64,000 nt of DNA from Straminergon stramineum (GCA_963920665.1 OY987271.1:2234501-2298500), one strand, 5' to 3'; positions 48,064-59,372 are shown, counted from the stretch's first letter. Notes: generated by a model not told the origin, from the letters alone. Numbers and translations: made by a program.

Positions 48064-49020
48064 TTAACCCCTAAATGTATTTGACTATGTTTTCACCAAA
48101 AACACTCCAAAACTGCCAATTCTAGTACAAGTATCAAATTTTAGAAAAAAATACATTTTGGACACATGTAACCGTAGGATCTTGTAGTATTCTAGTTTGA
48201 GAAGATGTGAAAAATATTTCAAAAAATTTCACCTTGTAGATTGCAAGATATTAGCGTTTGAATTGACAAAAAGCCTTTTTTTGGCCATGCAAAAACCCAA
48301 GCAGCTGCACTTCACAAGGTTAGATCATTATGAAATAATGTCCAAAATGGTTGTAACTCTTTGAATTCATTCTTCAAGACAAGTTGGCTACATTCTTTAA
48401 AATTTTTAGATCGTTTGGAATTGTACAACATGTAGGAAAATATTAATAAGTAGAAAGAAGTAGAGAATGTTTCAAAATACTAAAATTGTTAACAATTTAT
48501 TTATGGGATTGAAAAATTCCAATTCTAATGGTTGTAATGTTGTAATAAACAATCTACTCCTAATGTTTACATTTTTTTTCCAAAAAGATTGAAAATTGAG
48601 TTAAATAAAAGTCTTCAAAGTTTATCTTAGAGTAGAGATTTCACTATAATTACCTACAAACTACCCACAACTAAAACTATTTATAACTTTCATCTCATAA
48701 ATCAAAATGGAATGTTTCAAAACTTTCCAAGTATATATAAATCTAGAAAATTGATTTCAAATCTTCTTTTAAGAAAAAAGAGATTTTTTAAAAAGTTTTT
48801 TTGATTGCCTAGGTTGCCAGTCAAACAATGAAAACTAAATATCAAACAATAACTTTTTAACCATGTATTCGAAAGGTCTGAAATTTTTTGGGCATTAAAG
48901 CTACTCCTTAGGCACATGTGGTGTGAAAATTTCAAAGAAACTAAATAAAAATTCCATTCATAGTGAGCCACCCCAAATTGCTATTGCCAAAATATACCAT
49001 TTGGTCTTTTAGGGTTTAAG
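48064..49020. mobile_element. TIR family B, long form B6 (about 957 bp), uninterrupted
   Basis: Reverse-oriented relative to B2. Its left part (TTAACCCCTAAATGTATTTGACTATG, CCAAAACTGCCAATTCTAG, GTAACCGTAGGATCTTGTAG) is the complement of B2's right part. It ends at about 49020 with a decayed TAGGGTTTAA. At the place where B2 carries the LINE, B6 has continuous sequence whose complement reads AAGGAGTAGCTTTAATGCCC, the counterpart of AAGGAATATCTTTCACATGC. This identifies the empty site. Non-coding. Confidence 0.75.
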
Positions 49021-49164
49021 GTTGAAATACCATGTTGGTGCCTTAATTGAGAAGCTAGCCTACTTGCCTCACCTTGTAGTACTGAAGTATTATACATTTG
49101 AAAGTTTCAAATGTACACTACTGTGCACAATAGCCATGAAATGGTATAAATAGGGTTAGTGACT

Positions 49165-49745
49165 TTAACCCCTTAAAGACTAAGGGGTTGTCCAGATTTC
49201 TAAAATTTTAAAGATGTATTATAAAATTAACTTAGAATAATAATTTAATGATGACTCTCAAATAATAGTTGTAAAATATGATTTAATAGATCATTATCCT
49301 TATGATTACATCAACTAGTACACAAACCAATATTTTTCAATAATATTTGAAGCCAAAAATTGAAAATTCCTTCTAAAATTGATTGTAAATTGCATATTTG
49401 TGATTTTCACAAAAAAATTTCCTTGAAGTTCAAAATTTTAAGTTCTAATCGTAGTGATTTTTGAATATTTTCATTTCTTATTTTTATACAAATCATTTTT
49501 GAAGAGTCATTTTTTGAATTGAAAAGGTTATTTTTTTCAAGCCAGACCTGCTGATACACATTGAATAATAAAATATTTGCAAAGCAAGTCTTCAAAATCT
49601 ATATCATAGGAGAATATTGTTGAAGAATTAACACAAGAATCTTCTAAAAATTGATGGATATAAAAATGCATTCTTGTGTGTTTGGGATGTGTTTGCATTC
49701 ATTTGTTATTCAAGATTTGAATGTTTGGTCCTTTCTAGGGGTTAA
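49165..49745. mobile_element. TIR family B, copy B5 (581 bp)
   Basis: Starts TTAACCCCTTAAAGACTAAGG and ends CCTTTCTAGGGGTTAA. The length is identical to B4. AT-rich interior without coding capacity. Confidence 0.65.
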
Positions 49746-49751
49746 AGGCAG

Positions 49752-50287
49752 TTAAGGTAAAACAACCTATCAAGGGCAAAAGATCCATCAAAGACGCTGA
49801 AGAAATTACCTTTCAAGTCTTGCATCAACCCATGGCAAAACTTTTTTCAATAAATGAGCTTTGAGCTACATTAAGTTGAGTTATTGGCTACAATCAATGT
49901 CTTAGATGATGGTAAAGTGGAGTGATAGTGATTGCAATACTAGGACTTCCACCTTACCTTTCAAGTGCAAATTCATCACAAGAAGTGGCTTTTTCTTAGC
50001 CTTCGTGTTGTGTCCATGTGAGAAACTATTGTGATTACTTTAGGTGAGTAAGATGATCAATATGGATACACTTTCTATTGATTTTAGGATAGTCTAGAGA
50101 CTCTTTTGTGCCAATTGGGCAACACAATTCATAACAAATTCATACTTTGTCAAAAAAATAATATTTCAATTGCTCTCCCCATTTCTCACATTTTTCTTAA
50201 CATGGAAAAAATTAAAAAAATTTCAACAATGCCCAGCAAGGAAAACCAGTCATTCTTCTTGTCATAGACTGGTATAACTTACCTTAT
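49752..50287. mobile_element. Repeat family C, copy C1 (536 bp)
   Basis: Ends TTAAGGTAAAACAACC and GGTATAACTTACCTTA form a short inverted pair. It is colinear with 16764-17274 (see that entry for shared blocks). It abuts copy B5 with only six bases between them. No open frame of note. Confidence 0.7.
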
Positions 50288-50660
50288 GTTCCAAAATAGT
50301 TTGGGCTTTGAAGCAAGTTGTCAAAATTCTGAGGGGAGAATCTAATAGGCTCCGAAAAGGCGTTCCCCAGCTTTTTCACCTCACAAGAAGCGCGCCCAGG
50401 TGACCGACGCCATCAATACCGCAGAACTAAAGCTGCAAATCCTTGAAAAGTACTCCTCGCACTTTTGCCCATAACTTAACTGAGAAGCGAGAACTGGCGC
50501 AACTGAACGACGGACGCCCCAGATGCTGATGCTCTCATCCCTCCCAGCCCCCTTCCCAAGACGACTGACAATTTGACAAACAGGGGACGACGACAGGCGG
50601 CCAGGCCAGGCCCACTGTCATCACTCAAGCCATGTCGGTACTCACAACAGAGGCAGCCAA

Positions 50661-51107
50661 ATGCCGAGCTTTCCTTGTTGCTACAGTAGCAACCGTTGGG
50701 TGGTAATCCTTCTCTTTGCTTGCATTGTGAAGCTGAACGCCGATTCGGTCTGTGGAGGTTTTGGAAGGGAGAACAACAAGAGCTTGGCTGATGAGAACAT
50801 CAAGAGTTTGCGTGAGTGCCGTCGCGGGAGGTTGTGTCGTGTCCGGCCAAGCTGGTTGGGTTGCGTGAGATCCGCTCTGGGGTGGTTTGCAGGTGAGTGC
50901 AACATTCAGAGAATTTCTGGGTTGCGTATTCTGGAGACTTTGGAAGGGGGACGAGCAAGTGCTCTGCAGATTGCGAGCTTGTCGAAGCTGGAGATTCGTT
51001 CTGGGGGTGCATTTACAGGTGAGAGCGACATTCGAAAGCTTTGCAAGTGCCGTGGGGAGAATTTTCTGTGTTTGAGCATTCTGGAGATGTGGAGGTGGGA
51101 GCAGTGA
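50661..51107 (+). CDS. Doubtful 148-codon open frame in the leader region of the next gene
   Basis: Open from 50661 to 51107 in GC-richer DNA that precedes the MoCo-sulfurase-like gene. The first 28 residues could act as a signal peptide (WVVILLFACIVKLNA), and the rest is Cys-, Gly- and Leu-rich. However, the frame overlaps tandem DNA duplications (50760-51130), shows no recognised domain, and ends about 470 bases before the next start. It is equally likely to be transcribed leader sequence. No function is proposed. Confidence 0.2.
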   Translation: MPSFPCCYSSNRWVVILLFACIVKLNADSVCGGFGRENNKSLADENIKSLRECRRGRLCRVRPSWLGCVRSALGWFAGECNIQRISGLRILETLEGGRASALQIASLSKLEIRSGGAFTGESDIRKLCKCRGENFLCLSILEMWRWEQ

Positions 51108-51135
51108 ATGCTCTGCAGATTGCGAGCTATGTTTG
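50760..51135. repeat. Local tandem duplications in the leader region
   Basis: CTCTGCAGATTGCGAGCT occurs at 50962 and 51112. GCAGGTGAGTGCAACATTCAGAG at 50889 parallels ACAGGTGAGAGCGACATTCGAAAG at 51015. AACATCAAGAGTTTGCGTGAGTGCCG at about 50799 parallels GACATTCGAAAGCTTTGCAAGTGCCG. Units of about 126-150 bases are implied. Confidence 0.65.
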
Positions 51136-51581
51136 ATCTGCTACAGGGAGAGCCATGGCGGTGCTCCTGTCTTTTCCATGATTCTCCATAGTGTCGTGAC
51201 GAACGAGGAGACCGATTCTAGAGCTTGTGCGAGTGAGAACAACGAGAGCCTTCCGGATTCTGTGCCCTTGGGGAGGATTGCAGGGTTCCAAATTTGAATG
51301 GGTTTTGGAGGGAGGGAGAGTCCACCAGAGCAGGTGCAATGTGGGCCTCCTTTTGAGTCTCGGGTTTCGGAGAATGACGCTGCATCAGGGTGGCAACGGA
51401 AACAGAAAACTACGTAGATCCCAAGAGACTTGGAATCCCATGGTGCTTGTGGACGCGTCCAATTTGATTGCGAGCTCATGCACGCCACAGGAATATTCGT
51501 ATTTGAGATTTAAGCATTGAATTCTCAGACAGTATTGGGTGGTGCCCGTTTCCGCCATTCCCTGACCCAAATGTGAGCACT

Positions 51582-54500
51582 ATGTTTTCCAAGCTCTCCA
51601 AGTTCCGGAGTTCGAAATCGGGATCCCGCAATGACTCCCGCCGGAACTCGTCTCAGGTGCGATCTCTCACTCCTTTCCATTCCTAAACGCAATTTCAAAC
51701 CTCTTTGCAGGAGTAGCATTTCTGGGAGAACACTCTGAGGCTCAAAATGGAACGAAGTAGTGAAATCTTGCACGAGAACTCAAGATCAAGGAGGTTACCA
51801 GCTAGAGTGCAAGCTTCCTGTTCCAAATTAAAAGGCCATTCTCTAACGCAATTTCCAACCTCTAAGCAGGGGTAGCATTTCTGGGAGAACACTCTAGGGC
51901 TCAAAATGGCAAAGGAAGTAGTGAATCTTGGACTGAAGAAGTTGAGAGAATTCTGTTACCCCTCTCTAGCCCTACTAGACTGGGAGCCCTTTCTTGTTTC
52001 CCGTGGGCTGACGCTCTGCTTGTGCTGAGCTTGGCAGGCAACAGCTGCCCCTGTGAATCCCAAAAGCCCGGCTGTGAGCAACTTCCGCATCAGCTTCAGT
52101 CAACCTGCGCCTGGGACGCAAACCTCTGCCCCGCCGTTAGTGCAATTGGTGCGGAACCCGAGCTCTTTGTCGGTGAGCCAGAACACGATCCCCATTCCGT
52201 CGGTGGCGCCTTTAGTGGAAGATTACGACAGCGAGAGCGACGGCAACGTCTCCTTCGCGGAGTGTTTGTTTCCGATTACGCCTCCAGGGGAAGTGCGACG
52301 CGGGAGAAGAATGAGCCATGAAAGCCTCATGGGAGAGGATTTGGATGATTTCGACCAGCTGGTGCTGCCGCCCAGTGCGAGGAGCCTCGAGCCGCACTTC
52401 GCGCTCCCGACAAGGAAACAGGTATGGGCACACTCTCCGAAGTCGCATTAAATTTCAAAGAATGTTCGAAAGAATTTCAGAATTTCAAAGAATTCGGAGG
52501 TTTTTGACCTCCTCATATCGAACTTCAGATCTTCAGTGGGAGAAAGTTAGGTCATTCGTGTGCACTCATTGGTTATATACCCATTGATTGTGAAGCTCCA
52601 TTGTACGACAAAATTCTTCTCTTCAAACAAGTTGAAATAATTATGTGCAACAAATCGGCAAGATCACTAGGGTTTAATAAAAATTTAGATGCTCGTCACT
52701 GATTGCATTATAAATCACAAGATTTATATAATTCTTGAACCATTTCTCCTGTGGAGTCTTGAAGACTTCCATCGTCTCATATCATCTATCGCAACTGGCA
52801 ATCCGCGAAGCCAATAAAAACTTGGAGTTTGCGGTGAATCCCACGCGACTCCTAGTCCTAGTTTCAAAGCTCAGTACACGTGAATGTCACCATTGCGACA
52901 CACCATGAGAGCAAATTTCATATTATTATGCACTTCAGGTGGAGATGGGTCGGATGAGCGTCGACTTGGGCCGTCGTAGCGTCGACATCCCTGCCCCAGC
53001 TCGTCGTAGCGTGGACGTGAAGAAGATGAACTGGTGGGACGTGGACTCAGGGTTCAGCGAAACCGCCCTCGGCCGATGGGAGAATCGGAAGGAGTTTATC
53101 GAGAATCGTCGGGCGACTTGGGAGGCGAGTTATCGGCAAGTGTGGGTGCCGCCCAACGGCACCGGCACGGGCCCTGGCATTGGCCTCGGTAACGGCAACA
53201 GCGGGGGCAAGAGCGGGCTCACCACGCGCACGACGACGAGGAGCTGGACGTCGTCGTCGCTGCCGGACGCCATAGATACCATGGACGTCACAGACGTTGT
53301 GGACACGGTGGACGCTGGGGCCAAGGACGTGCTGCCGCCGCGGGACGAGGCGGAGGACGAATTTCTGGAGGAGTTTGAGGAATATTTCAATAACTTGCAG
53401 GTGGATAATCTGAGGCGGAAGCAGTTTCCGAAGCTGGATGTGGAGAAGATTGTGTATCTGGATTACGCCAGCTTCTCCCTCTTCTCCAATTTTCAGGTGG
53501 GCCTTTCGTCACATTCACTACTATATAAAAGCACCCTTTGTCAACAGAATTCTGTGGGTTTTAACCACGGGATTCACACGTAATGAATGTAGATGATGTT
53601 GTTTTGATACCCATTTGTGTTTCTTTTGCTCCTTCAGGTGGAAGAGCATTTGAAAATTCTGTTGGCACAGGGCCCGTGCTTAGGCTCGGCATCTTTCTGC
53701 TCATCTACCGACAACCCCCTCTTCAAGCATGTCGCGGACACGCAGAGCCGGTTGCTGCGGATGCTCAACACCACCTCCAGCCACTACTCCATCATCTTCA
53801 CCGCTGGATTCCAAGACAGCTTTCGCTTGGTGGCGGAGGCCTACCCCTTCCAGAAGGGATGTCCTCTCCTGGTGTGTCAAGACAATCATGCAGCTGTGCG
53901 ACTGGTAGGCCACTTTCAGTTTCACTTTAATGCAATGTGGTTTCAGTGAAAAAAACCAACACCAGGAAATTCTGAGGGCGGGTTCCAACGCATAATTAGG
54001 TTCTTCTGATGCATTACATTTTTTTCCTTGCTCACTAAGGCATTACAAGTTTTTCATCCTAACCACTTGTCTTCAAAAATTTGATGCCGGCGGTTTGTGC
54101 TGGGGGAATGCCCTCGTCGTTGGATTTTCCAACAACATATTGCCCTCCTCCCTGGGACATTAATTTGCAGAACTTAGTCTGCCCTGGGCATTCCCCTATA
54201 CAAATGACACCAATATTTCTGTTTGAGTTTGTTCATGGGTTAGGTGCATGGGAACACCATCGTTTTTCTTCTTCTAGTTGTGCCTGATCACTCAATCTAC
54301 CCGCACATTGTTACTGAATAAGAAAACTTTGAGAGCCAGGAGACTTGAATTTCACTTGAAATGCTATGGTTTGACAAGAGTTTGCTCTAAAACCCCTTAA
54401 ACCCTAAACCCTCAAACCCTTAAACCCTAGACCCTAAACTTGTACTCTGTAACTTGTAACTTGTACAGTGCCATTACTATGCAAGAATGCTATGAATAAT

Positions 54501-57117
54501 CCACACCTCAAAAATGCACATTTAAGAATGTTCTGAATTTCCACACCCTCTCAATTTTTTCGAATCTTTGAAGTGTGCACGCTAGAATGTTCTGAATTTC
54601 CCACTCCCACTCAATTTTTCGAACCAGTGAAATTTGCACTCAAGAATGTCATGAACGGCTTCACCCTCCCAATTTTTCTGACACATTGAGATGCTGAAAT
54701 AGTTGTGTTTTCCTTGTGGTGCAGGTGATTCAAGCAGCCGTCCGAGCGGGCGCGAAGCCGTTCGTGTCTTCCGTGACGGAGAAGGAGCTTTGTTTCCACA
54801 GTCACGACTTGCACAAGCTCCTTCGCGTGAAGTCCAACCGCAACGCCAGCAACGGTGGTCTGTTCGTGTACCCCGCGCAGTCGCAGCTGTCGGGCATGAA
54901 GCATTCGATGGGCTGGGTGGTGGAGGCGCAGCAGCACGGGTGGAAGGTGTGCTTGGATGCGTCCACGCTGCTGCCCTCCAACGCGCTCGACTTGGACATC
55001 CACCAGCCGGACTTCATAGTGGGGTCGTTTCATCACATGGTGGGGTACCCGAGTGGAATGGGATTCCTGCTCGTGAGACGGGAGTCGTTCTGCGTCAAAG
55101 CCTCCCCAAGCAATGAGACCGTGAGTTGCCCGCTTTGCAATCTCAGATCTGTCATGGAGAGTTTTAGGGGGGGTTAGGGTTCGCAAGTGGCGAGGTTGAT
55201 TGATTAATAAGTGAAAAATTAAAGAATCCATACGAATCCTGATTTTATATTACCGGAATCAGTAGAGAACAGTGCATGCGTTGGTCAAATATTGAAGAGA
55301 ATTTGACACAAGAGAGTCCCCACTTGACCTAATCACATCAGTGGTGGACCAAACACTAACTTGAAATTGACAAACGAAAGTCTCCGCATGAAGTGAACAA
55401 ATTAGTAAAGAACATTGCATGCGTTGGCTAAAGATGAAACAGAATTGGATACAAGAAATGACGTACTCAAATGAGTACAACACATTGCATGGGTTGGGCA
55501 AGAAAATTAACAGAATTGGACAAAAGAAAGTCTCCACACATGATCTACTCAAATTAGTGACACATTGCTTGTATTGGGGGGGCAAGAAACAAACAGAATT
55601 GGACAAAAGCAAAGTCTCCACATGACCTACTCTAATTATTGAAGAGCATTGCATGCGTAGCTTCGAAAATAAATAAAACTAAACAAGAAAAAGTCCCCAC
55701 ATGCTGTACTCCATTCAGTGAAGAGAATTGCAAGTTTTATTTGAAGTTCAAATCCAAATAGAATTACAGAAAAAGTTAGCCAATGCCAGACAGAGACTCT
55801 CTCATAACCTTGCTGCCTGTATTTGATCCCCATTTTCGCAGGTGCGTTTCATCTGCAACAAGCCCGCGGACGAAGGCGAGCACTGCCACATAATGTGTCC
55901 CGCTGACAACACCATGAACCTCCTCCAATTCGCGGCCCTCAACCTGGGCCTCGTCCAGCTGGAGCGCATCGGCTTCTCCGCCATCCAGAAGCGCGTGAAG
56001 GCGCTATCCCTCTGGCTTGTCCAACGCCTCCGCACGTTGCGTCACAAGGACGGCGAGCAGCATCAGCCGCACCTGCTGCGTGTCTACGGCTCCCACGCTC
56101 CCAAGGACAGAGGCAGCATCGTGGCGTTCAACGTGATGGATCCTTCGGGGACGGTGCTCCCTCCGGACATCGTGCGCAAGCTCGCTGCGAGAAGTAACAT
56201 CCAACTCTCTGTGGGGATGTTCCAGAATCCAGGGTTGGCACATCTGCTGGGGGGCAATCCTAAGCTGCGATCCTCCGATGTCAGCGTCTTTAACACCGAC
56301 TCACAGGTGAGAATCTTCATCACTAGAACCGCAACCTTTTTTTCCTTTCTTTTTGGGAAGAAGTGCCCCTCTGAAATTTGTATGATCTTGGTTGAGTATT
56401 GAGCATGACATTCTTAAGCAAGTCGAGATATATCCCTCGAATATCAGTGATTTCTCACTGGGACTTCAAACTGGTGCTCCTCATAAATTTGTACTCCTTA
56501 TGATCGGATTGAGTATTGAACATGACATTCTTAATCAAGTCAAGATATTCCTCACAACTAGTGATTTTTCTCTTGGACCTCAATTGCTTTTTTCCTTACG
56601 TGCCTCTCTGAAATTTTTATGTTCTGGATTTAGTGTTGAACATAACTTTCTTAAGCTAGTCCAGAAATTCCCCTTAATCGGTAATTTTTTCACTAGGTTT
56701 CTTATCTTGACTTGCCCCTCTGAAGTTTTTATGTTTTTCTTTGAGTACTGCGCATATTATTATCAAGGAAGTCGAGATATTTCCTACATTCAGTGATTTT
56801 CACAGGGACCTGAATGGTTTTTGTGACACGCCCGTCTTCAAAATTTGTATGATGTGGATGTGTTCTGCGTTAGTTTTTTGATGTGCTCAATAATTTTTGC
56901 CTTCTGTTTGAAACTTTTTGATGTGACAGACGAAAACTTTGAGTAAAATCAAACTTGGATGTTGCAGGAGTTTACGGCAGTGCGAGCTTCCTTCGGTGCT
57001 GTGTCCAACTTTGCAGATGTGTATAGATTGGTGCAGTTTCTGTCTCGGTTCCGGGACGAGGAGTATCTTGCTTCCGAAGCCATTGGCTTTGTGGAAGAAC
57101 GGAATCAGATGCAGTGA
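51582..57117 (+). CDS. MoCo-sulfurase-like class V aminotransferase-fold protein, 7 exons, PLP lysine missing
   Basis: Exons 51582-51656, 52038-52421, 52939-53496, 53638-53904, 54725-55120, 55842-56306 and 56968-57117 join in phase 0 at every junction, giving 764 residues. The C-terminal 440 residues follow the fold of molybdenum cofactor sulfurase N-domains and the related plant PLP-transferase-like family: VYLDYASFSLFS (about 328), DTQSRLLRMLN, YSIIFTAGFQDSFRLVAEAYPF, QDNHAAVRL, GLFVYPAQSQLSG, WKVCLDAS (the Asp that pairs with the PLP ring) and PDFIVGSFHHMVGYPSGMGF. In MoCo sulfurases this last motif reads SFYKxFGxPTGLG, and its Lys forms the PLP Schiff base. Here His occupies that place (residue 532, codon 55034-55036), so classical catalysis is doubtful. 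No MOSC domain follows. The first 320 residues are Ser/Arg-rich and probably disordered, with two RRSVD repeats and two acidic stretches. The start at 51582 (MFSKLSKFRSSKSGSR) is the only suitable ATG found. The role is unknown; cysteine or sulfur handling or a regulatory pseudoenzyme role are possibilities. Confidence 0.85.
51682..51930. repeat. 160-bp tandem duplication inside intron 1
   Basis: ACGCAATTTCAAACCTCTTTGCAGGAGTAGC... (from 51682) and ACGCAATTTCCAACCTCTAAGCAGGGGTAGC... (from 51842) continue in parallel through TTTCTGGGAGAACACTCT and a GAAGTAGTGAAATCTTG block. Both copies carry a GCAGG that could act as a splice acceptor, so alternative splicing at the intron 1 end is possible. 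Confidence 0.75.
54389..54439. repeat. Degenerate plant telomere-like tract in intron 4
   Basis: About seven units close to CCCTAAA (AACCCCTTAAACCCTAAACC, then CTCAAACCCTTAAACCCTAG, then ACCCTAAAC). This is the seven-base plant-type unit, unlike the six-base unit at 15161. Confidence 0.75.
54481..54690. repeat. About 65-bp tandem repeat in intron 4
   Basis: Three copies of a unit carrying AAGAATGTTCTGAATTTCC, CACCCTCTCAATTTTTTCGAA and a short GTGAAATTTGCAC-like block, at about 54490, 54535-54600 and 54600-54690, the last more decayed (AAGAATGTCATGAACGGCTTC). Confidence 0.7.
55255..55735. repeat. About 80-bp tandem repeat filling intron 5
   Basis: About six copies of a unit with GAACATTGCATGCGTTGG, CAGAATTGGACAAAAGAAAG and TCTCCACATGACCTACTCAA. 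Start points of the GCATGCGT or equivalent words are near 55273, 55418, 55485, 55566 and 55651. It occupies most of the 721-base intron. Confidence 0.8.
56345..56815. repeat. About 120-bp tandem repeat filling intron 6
   Basis: Four copies of a unit with GCCCCTCTGAAATTTGTATG, GAGTATTGAACATGACATTC, TTAAGCAAGTCGAGATAT and AGTGATTTCTCACTGGGAC. It occupies most of the 661-base intron and is unrelated to the intron 5 unit. Confidence 0.8.
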
Positions 57118-58234
57118 TGGACGTTGGGAGTTTCTTCATCATAAGGTAGGAACACACAGCATTTCAGCATATGGAGGGAATTAATTTGGGAATTTTAGTT
57201 TTCTCGTACAGGAAATTGAAAAAAGAAACACATTTTTTCGGACAAAATATTACTTTTGTTAGCAACAGTGAAACCTCACCCCTGCTTAAATTGTGCAAGT
57301 GACAATTTTACATCTCTTTTACTAACAAATCCTTTTTGCTATCCTAGAGATGGATTCAAGGTCAAGCAATGGAAAAGGATGTTCCTATCTTACTATATCT
57401 CCCCTATATCTCTCCTAGCTACCATGCTAGGAACTTTGGACAAGCCATTGCAGAAATTCCGGGAGAAGAGTTTAATGACGTAGCAACATTTCAATGGAAG
57501 GAGAAGTGAGGGTCTTAAATTCTAAACTATTTCTTCACTAGTGGAATGGAATTCTTTTGGGGAAGGGAATTGTGCCCCTTAGCCATCATAGAAAACGGGG
57601 GGAGTTGCAATAGAATTCATCGAACTTATTGACTTTTGAAACTCCATCCCTATTCCCTTACTCTCCATCTCTATTTTTTTGACACAAAATGGAGGTTTAG
57701 GTGCCAAGCTCCGTAGCATTCTCCATACAAGCTTCTTTGTCTCTCACTTTTAGTCTCTAATGCTCAATGAATTGGGTTATGTGGGATTGCACAATATGAG
57801 CAATGGTCTTTGACATATATTACGATGAATCACATGAGAAGATTCTTCAAAAGATAGAAGGTTTTCTTTTTTGCCTTCATTTTCGCCCCCTTCAAGAGTA
57901 TCATTGAGTATTTTGTGGGTTGGTTCAAAAATTTTAGTTTGGTCATTCATTATAGTCATTTGAACAATTCTCCTTGAGTAATTTAGTTGATTAATCCTCC
58001 AAATTAAGCTTGACAAGGTTGGGGTTATTTTTTTGTAGTCGGGTTAAATTCCAAATTAAGAATTGGATCTCTTTATTTTCCTACCATTGGCTATAGGAAA
58101 ATAGATTAGATTTTGTATTATATTTTTGATGTAATCTAACCATAGGAAGTAAATTTTTACCTTTGGGTTTATGAAATAATTTCTCTTTAGTTACTTATTT
58201 ATTCTAATTCAATATTTTAGACCTTTGTCTTTTC
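57118..58234. other. Spacer downstream of the MoCo-sulfurase-like gene
   Basis: Contains the presumed 3' untranslated region, then AT-rich DNA. No exon recognised. Confidence 0.4.
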
Positions 58235-58249
58235 AAATGCCTATATTCC

Positions 58250-58533
58250 TAGTCCGCAATGACCTTAAACTACCCTAGGTGAAGGCAAGGGGAAAGGATT
58301 TTTGTAGAGTCCATGAGGTTCCTGGTTCAACTCCCCATGTTGTTGTTGCTTACATGGGGGCTCCCCATGTTGCTTTGCTTGCATGGGGAGGGGGTTTGTT
58401 TCTACACTTGTTCTTGATGGGGGATACTCAAGGCGTGTAATTCTTGGTAAAAACAAGCATGTTGCCTTGGATATTGAGTTGTGTCAATCCATCTTTAGCC
58501 CTTGAAGGCCGTATGTTTCAAAAATAAAATTAA
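58250..58533 (+). mobile_element. tRNA-type SINE with perfect 15-bp target duplication
   Basis: Flanked by AAATGCCTATATTCC at 58235-58249 and 58534-58548, a perfect 15-base duplication. The 284-base body has a textbook RNA polymerase III B box GGTTCAACTCC at 58324-58334 and an A-box-like TAGGTGAAGGC at 58276-58286, 48 bases upstream. It ends in an A-rich tail (CAAAAATAAAATTAA). The middle carries a local repeat of CTCCCCATGTTG and GCATGGGGAG. It has no coding capacity, so it would depend on a LINE such as the one at 22966-23537 for movement. The A box is less certain than the B box. Confidence 0.85.
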
Positions 58534-58548
58534 AAATGCCTATATTCC

Positions 58549-59372
58549 CTATCTAGAAAGAGGATGTTGATACCATATATTTGAAATTTGTTATTTAAGG
58601 AATTCATTATATCCAAATCTAGAGAAAATTTGAGCCAAATTAGACAAATGACTATATCTTTGTTTATCTATGATTACTTCGTTCTTTGTTGAATTGCAAA
58701 GCAGCATATGCTTGATTGTTATTTTCATTCAAAGAATAATATCACGTAACATTATTTTTCAATTAGCTTGGGTGTCTTTGGAAGTTATAAAGGTCTGGAG
58801 TGAATTTATTGATTTGAGGCGTAACAAATCACCATATTATCAACTAACTTTTCTCTACTCTACATAATGATGAATACTGTTATGCACATTCATGTGAATA
58901 AAATCCACTACTGCTAGCATGAAAGTTATAGTATATAACAAATTGTTCACTGTGAAATAAATTCCAACTCAATAGCTATGGTTTGTAAATAATTTAATTT
59001 CTAATTTGACTACTCCCAACACTCAGTTTTCTAACTGTAAATCCATTGAAATATAAATCAAATAAACCAAAATAGTATAAATATGTTGATAGAAGTTGCT
59101 CTATACCTACTTACACGCAGTACAATACTCTTGGGCATACCATCAACCAATTCAAAAACCAAGGGTTCATATTTCATCCAGTGTTTTGTGCAACAAGTTA
59201 TCAAAGGAGTCTAGTACTTAAAATACTGCAGAGAAACTCTAAATGCAACCAAACGGCCAAGTGCTTCTTGCAATTACCTATGTCTGTAAGCTTTCTTTTA
59301 AATCCAAAGAATGTGAAGTTCGACTCCCTACCATTGTGTTGCAATGGAAATAGGCTCCCGTTGGACAAAGCC
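58549..59372. other. AT-rich spacer and 3' flank of the lipase-like gene
   Basis: No exon recognised. The last few hundred bases probably contain the 3' untranslated region of the minus-strand gene ending at 59373. Confidence 0.4.

Noticed and set aside
53130..53390. Ser/Val-rich minus-strand frame
   Set aside because: It is the complement of a GC-rich exon of the MoCo-sulfurase-like gene, whose plus-strand frame continues into the family domain.
54611..55231. 206-codon minus-strand open frame
   Set aside because: Antisense to exon 5 of the MoCo-sulfurase-like gene. It is rich in His and Arg as expected from reading a GC-rich exon backwards.
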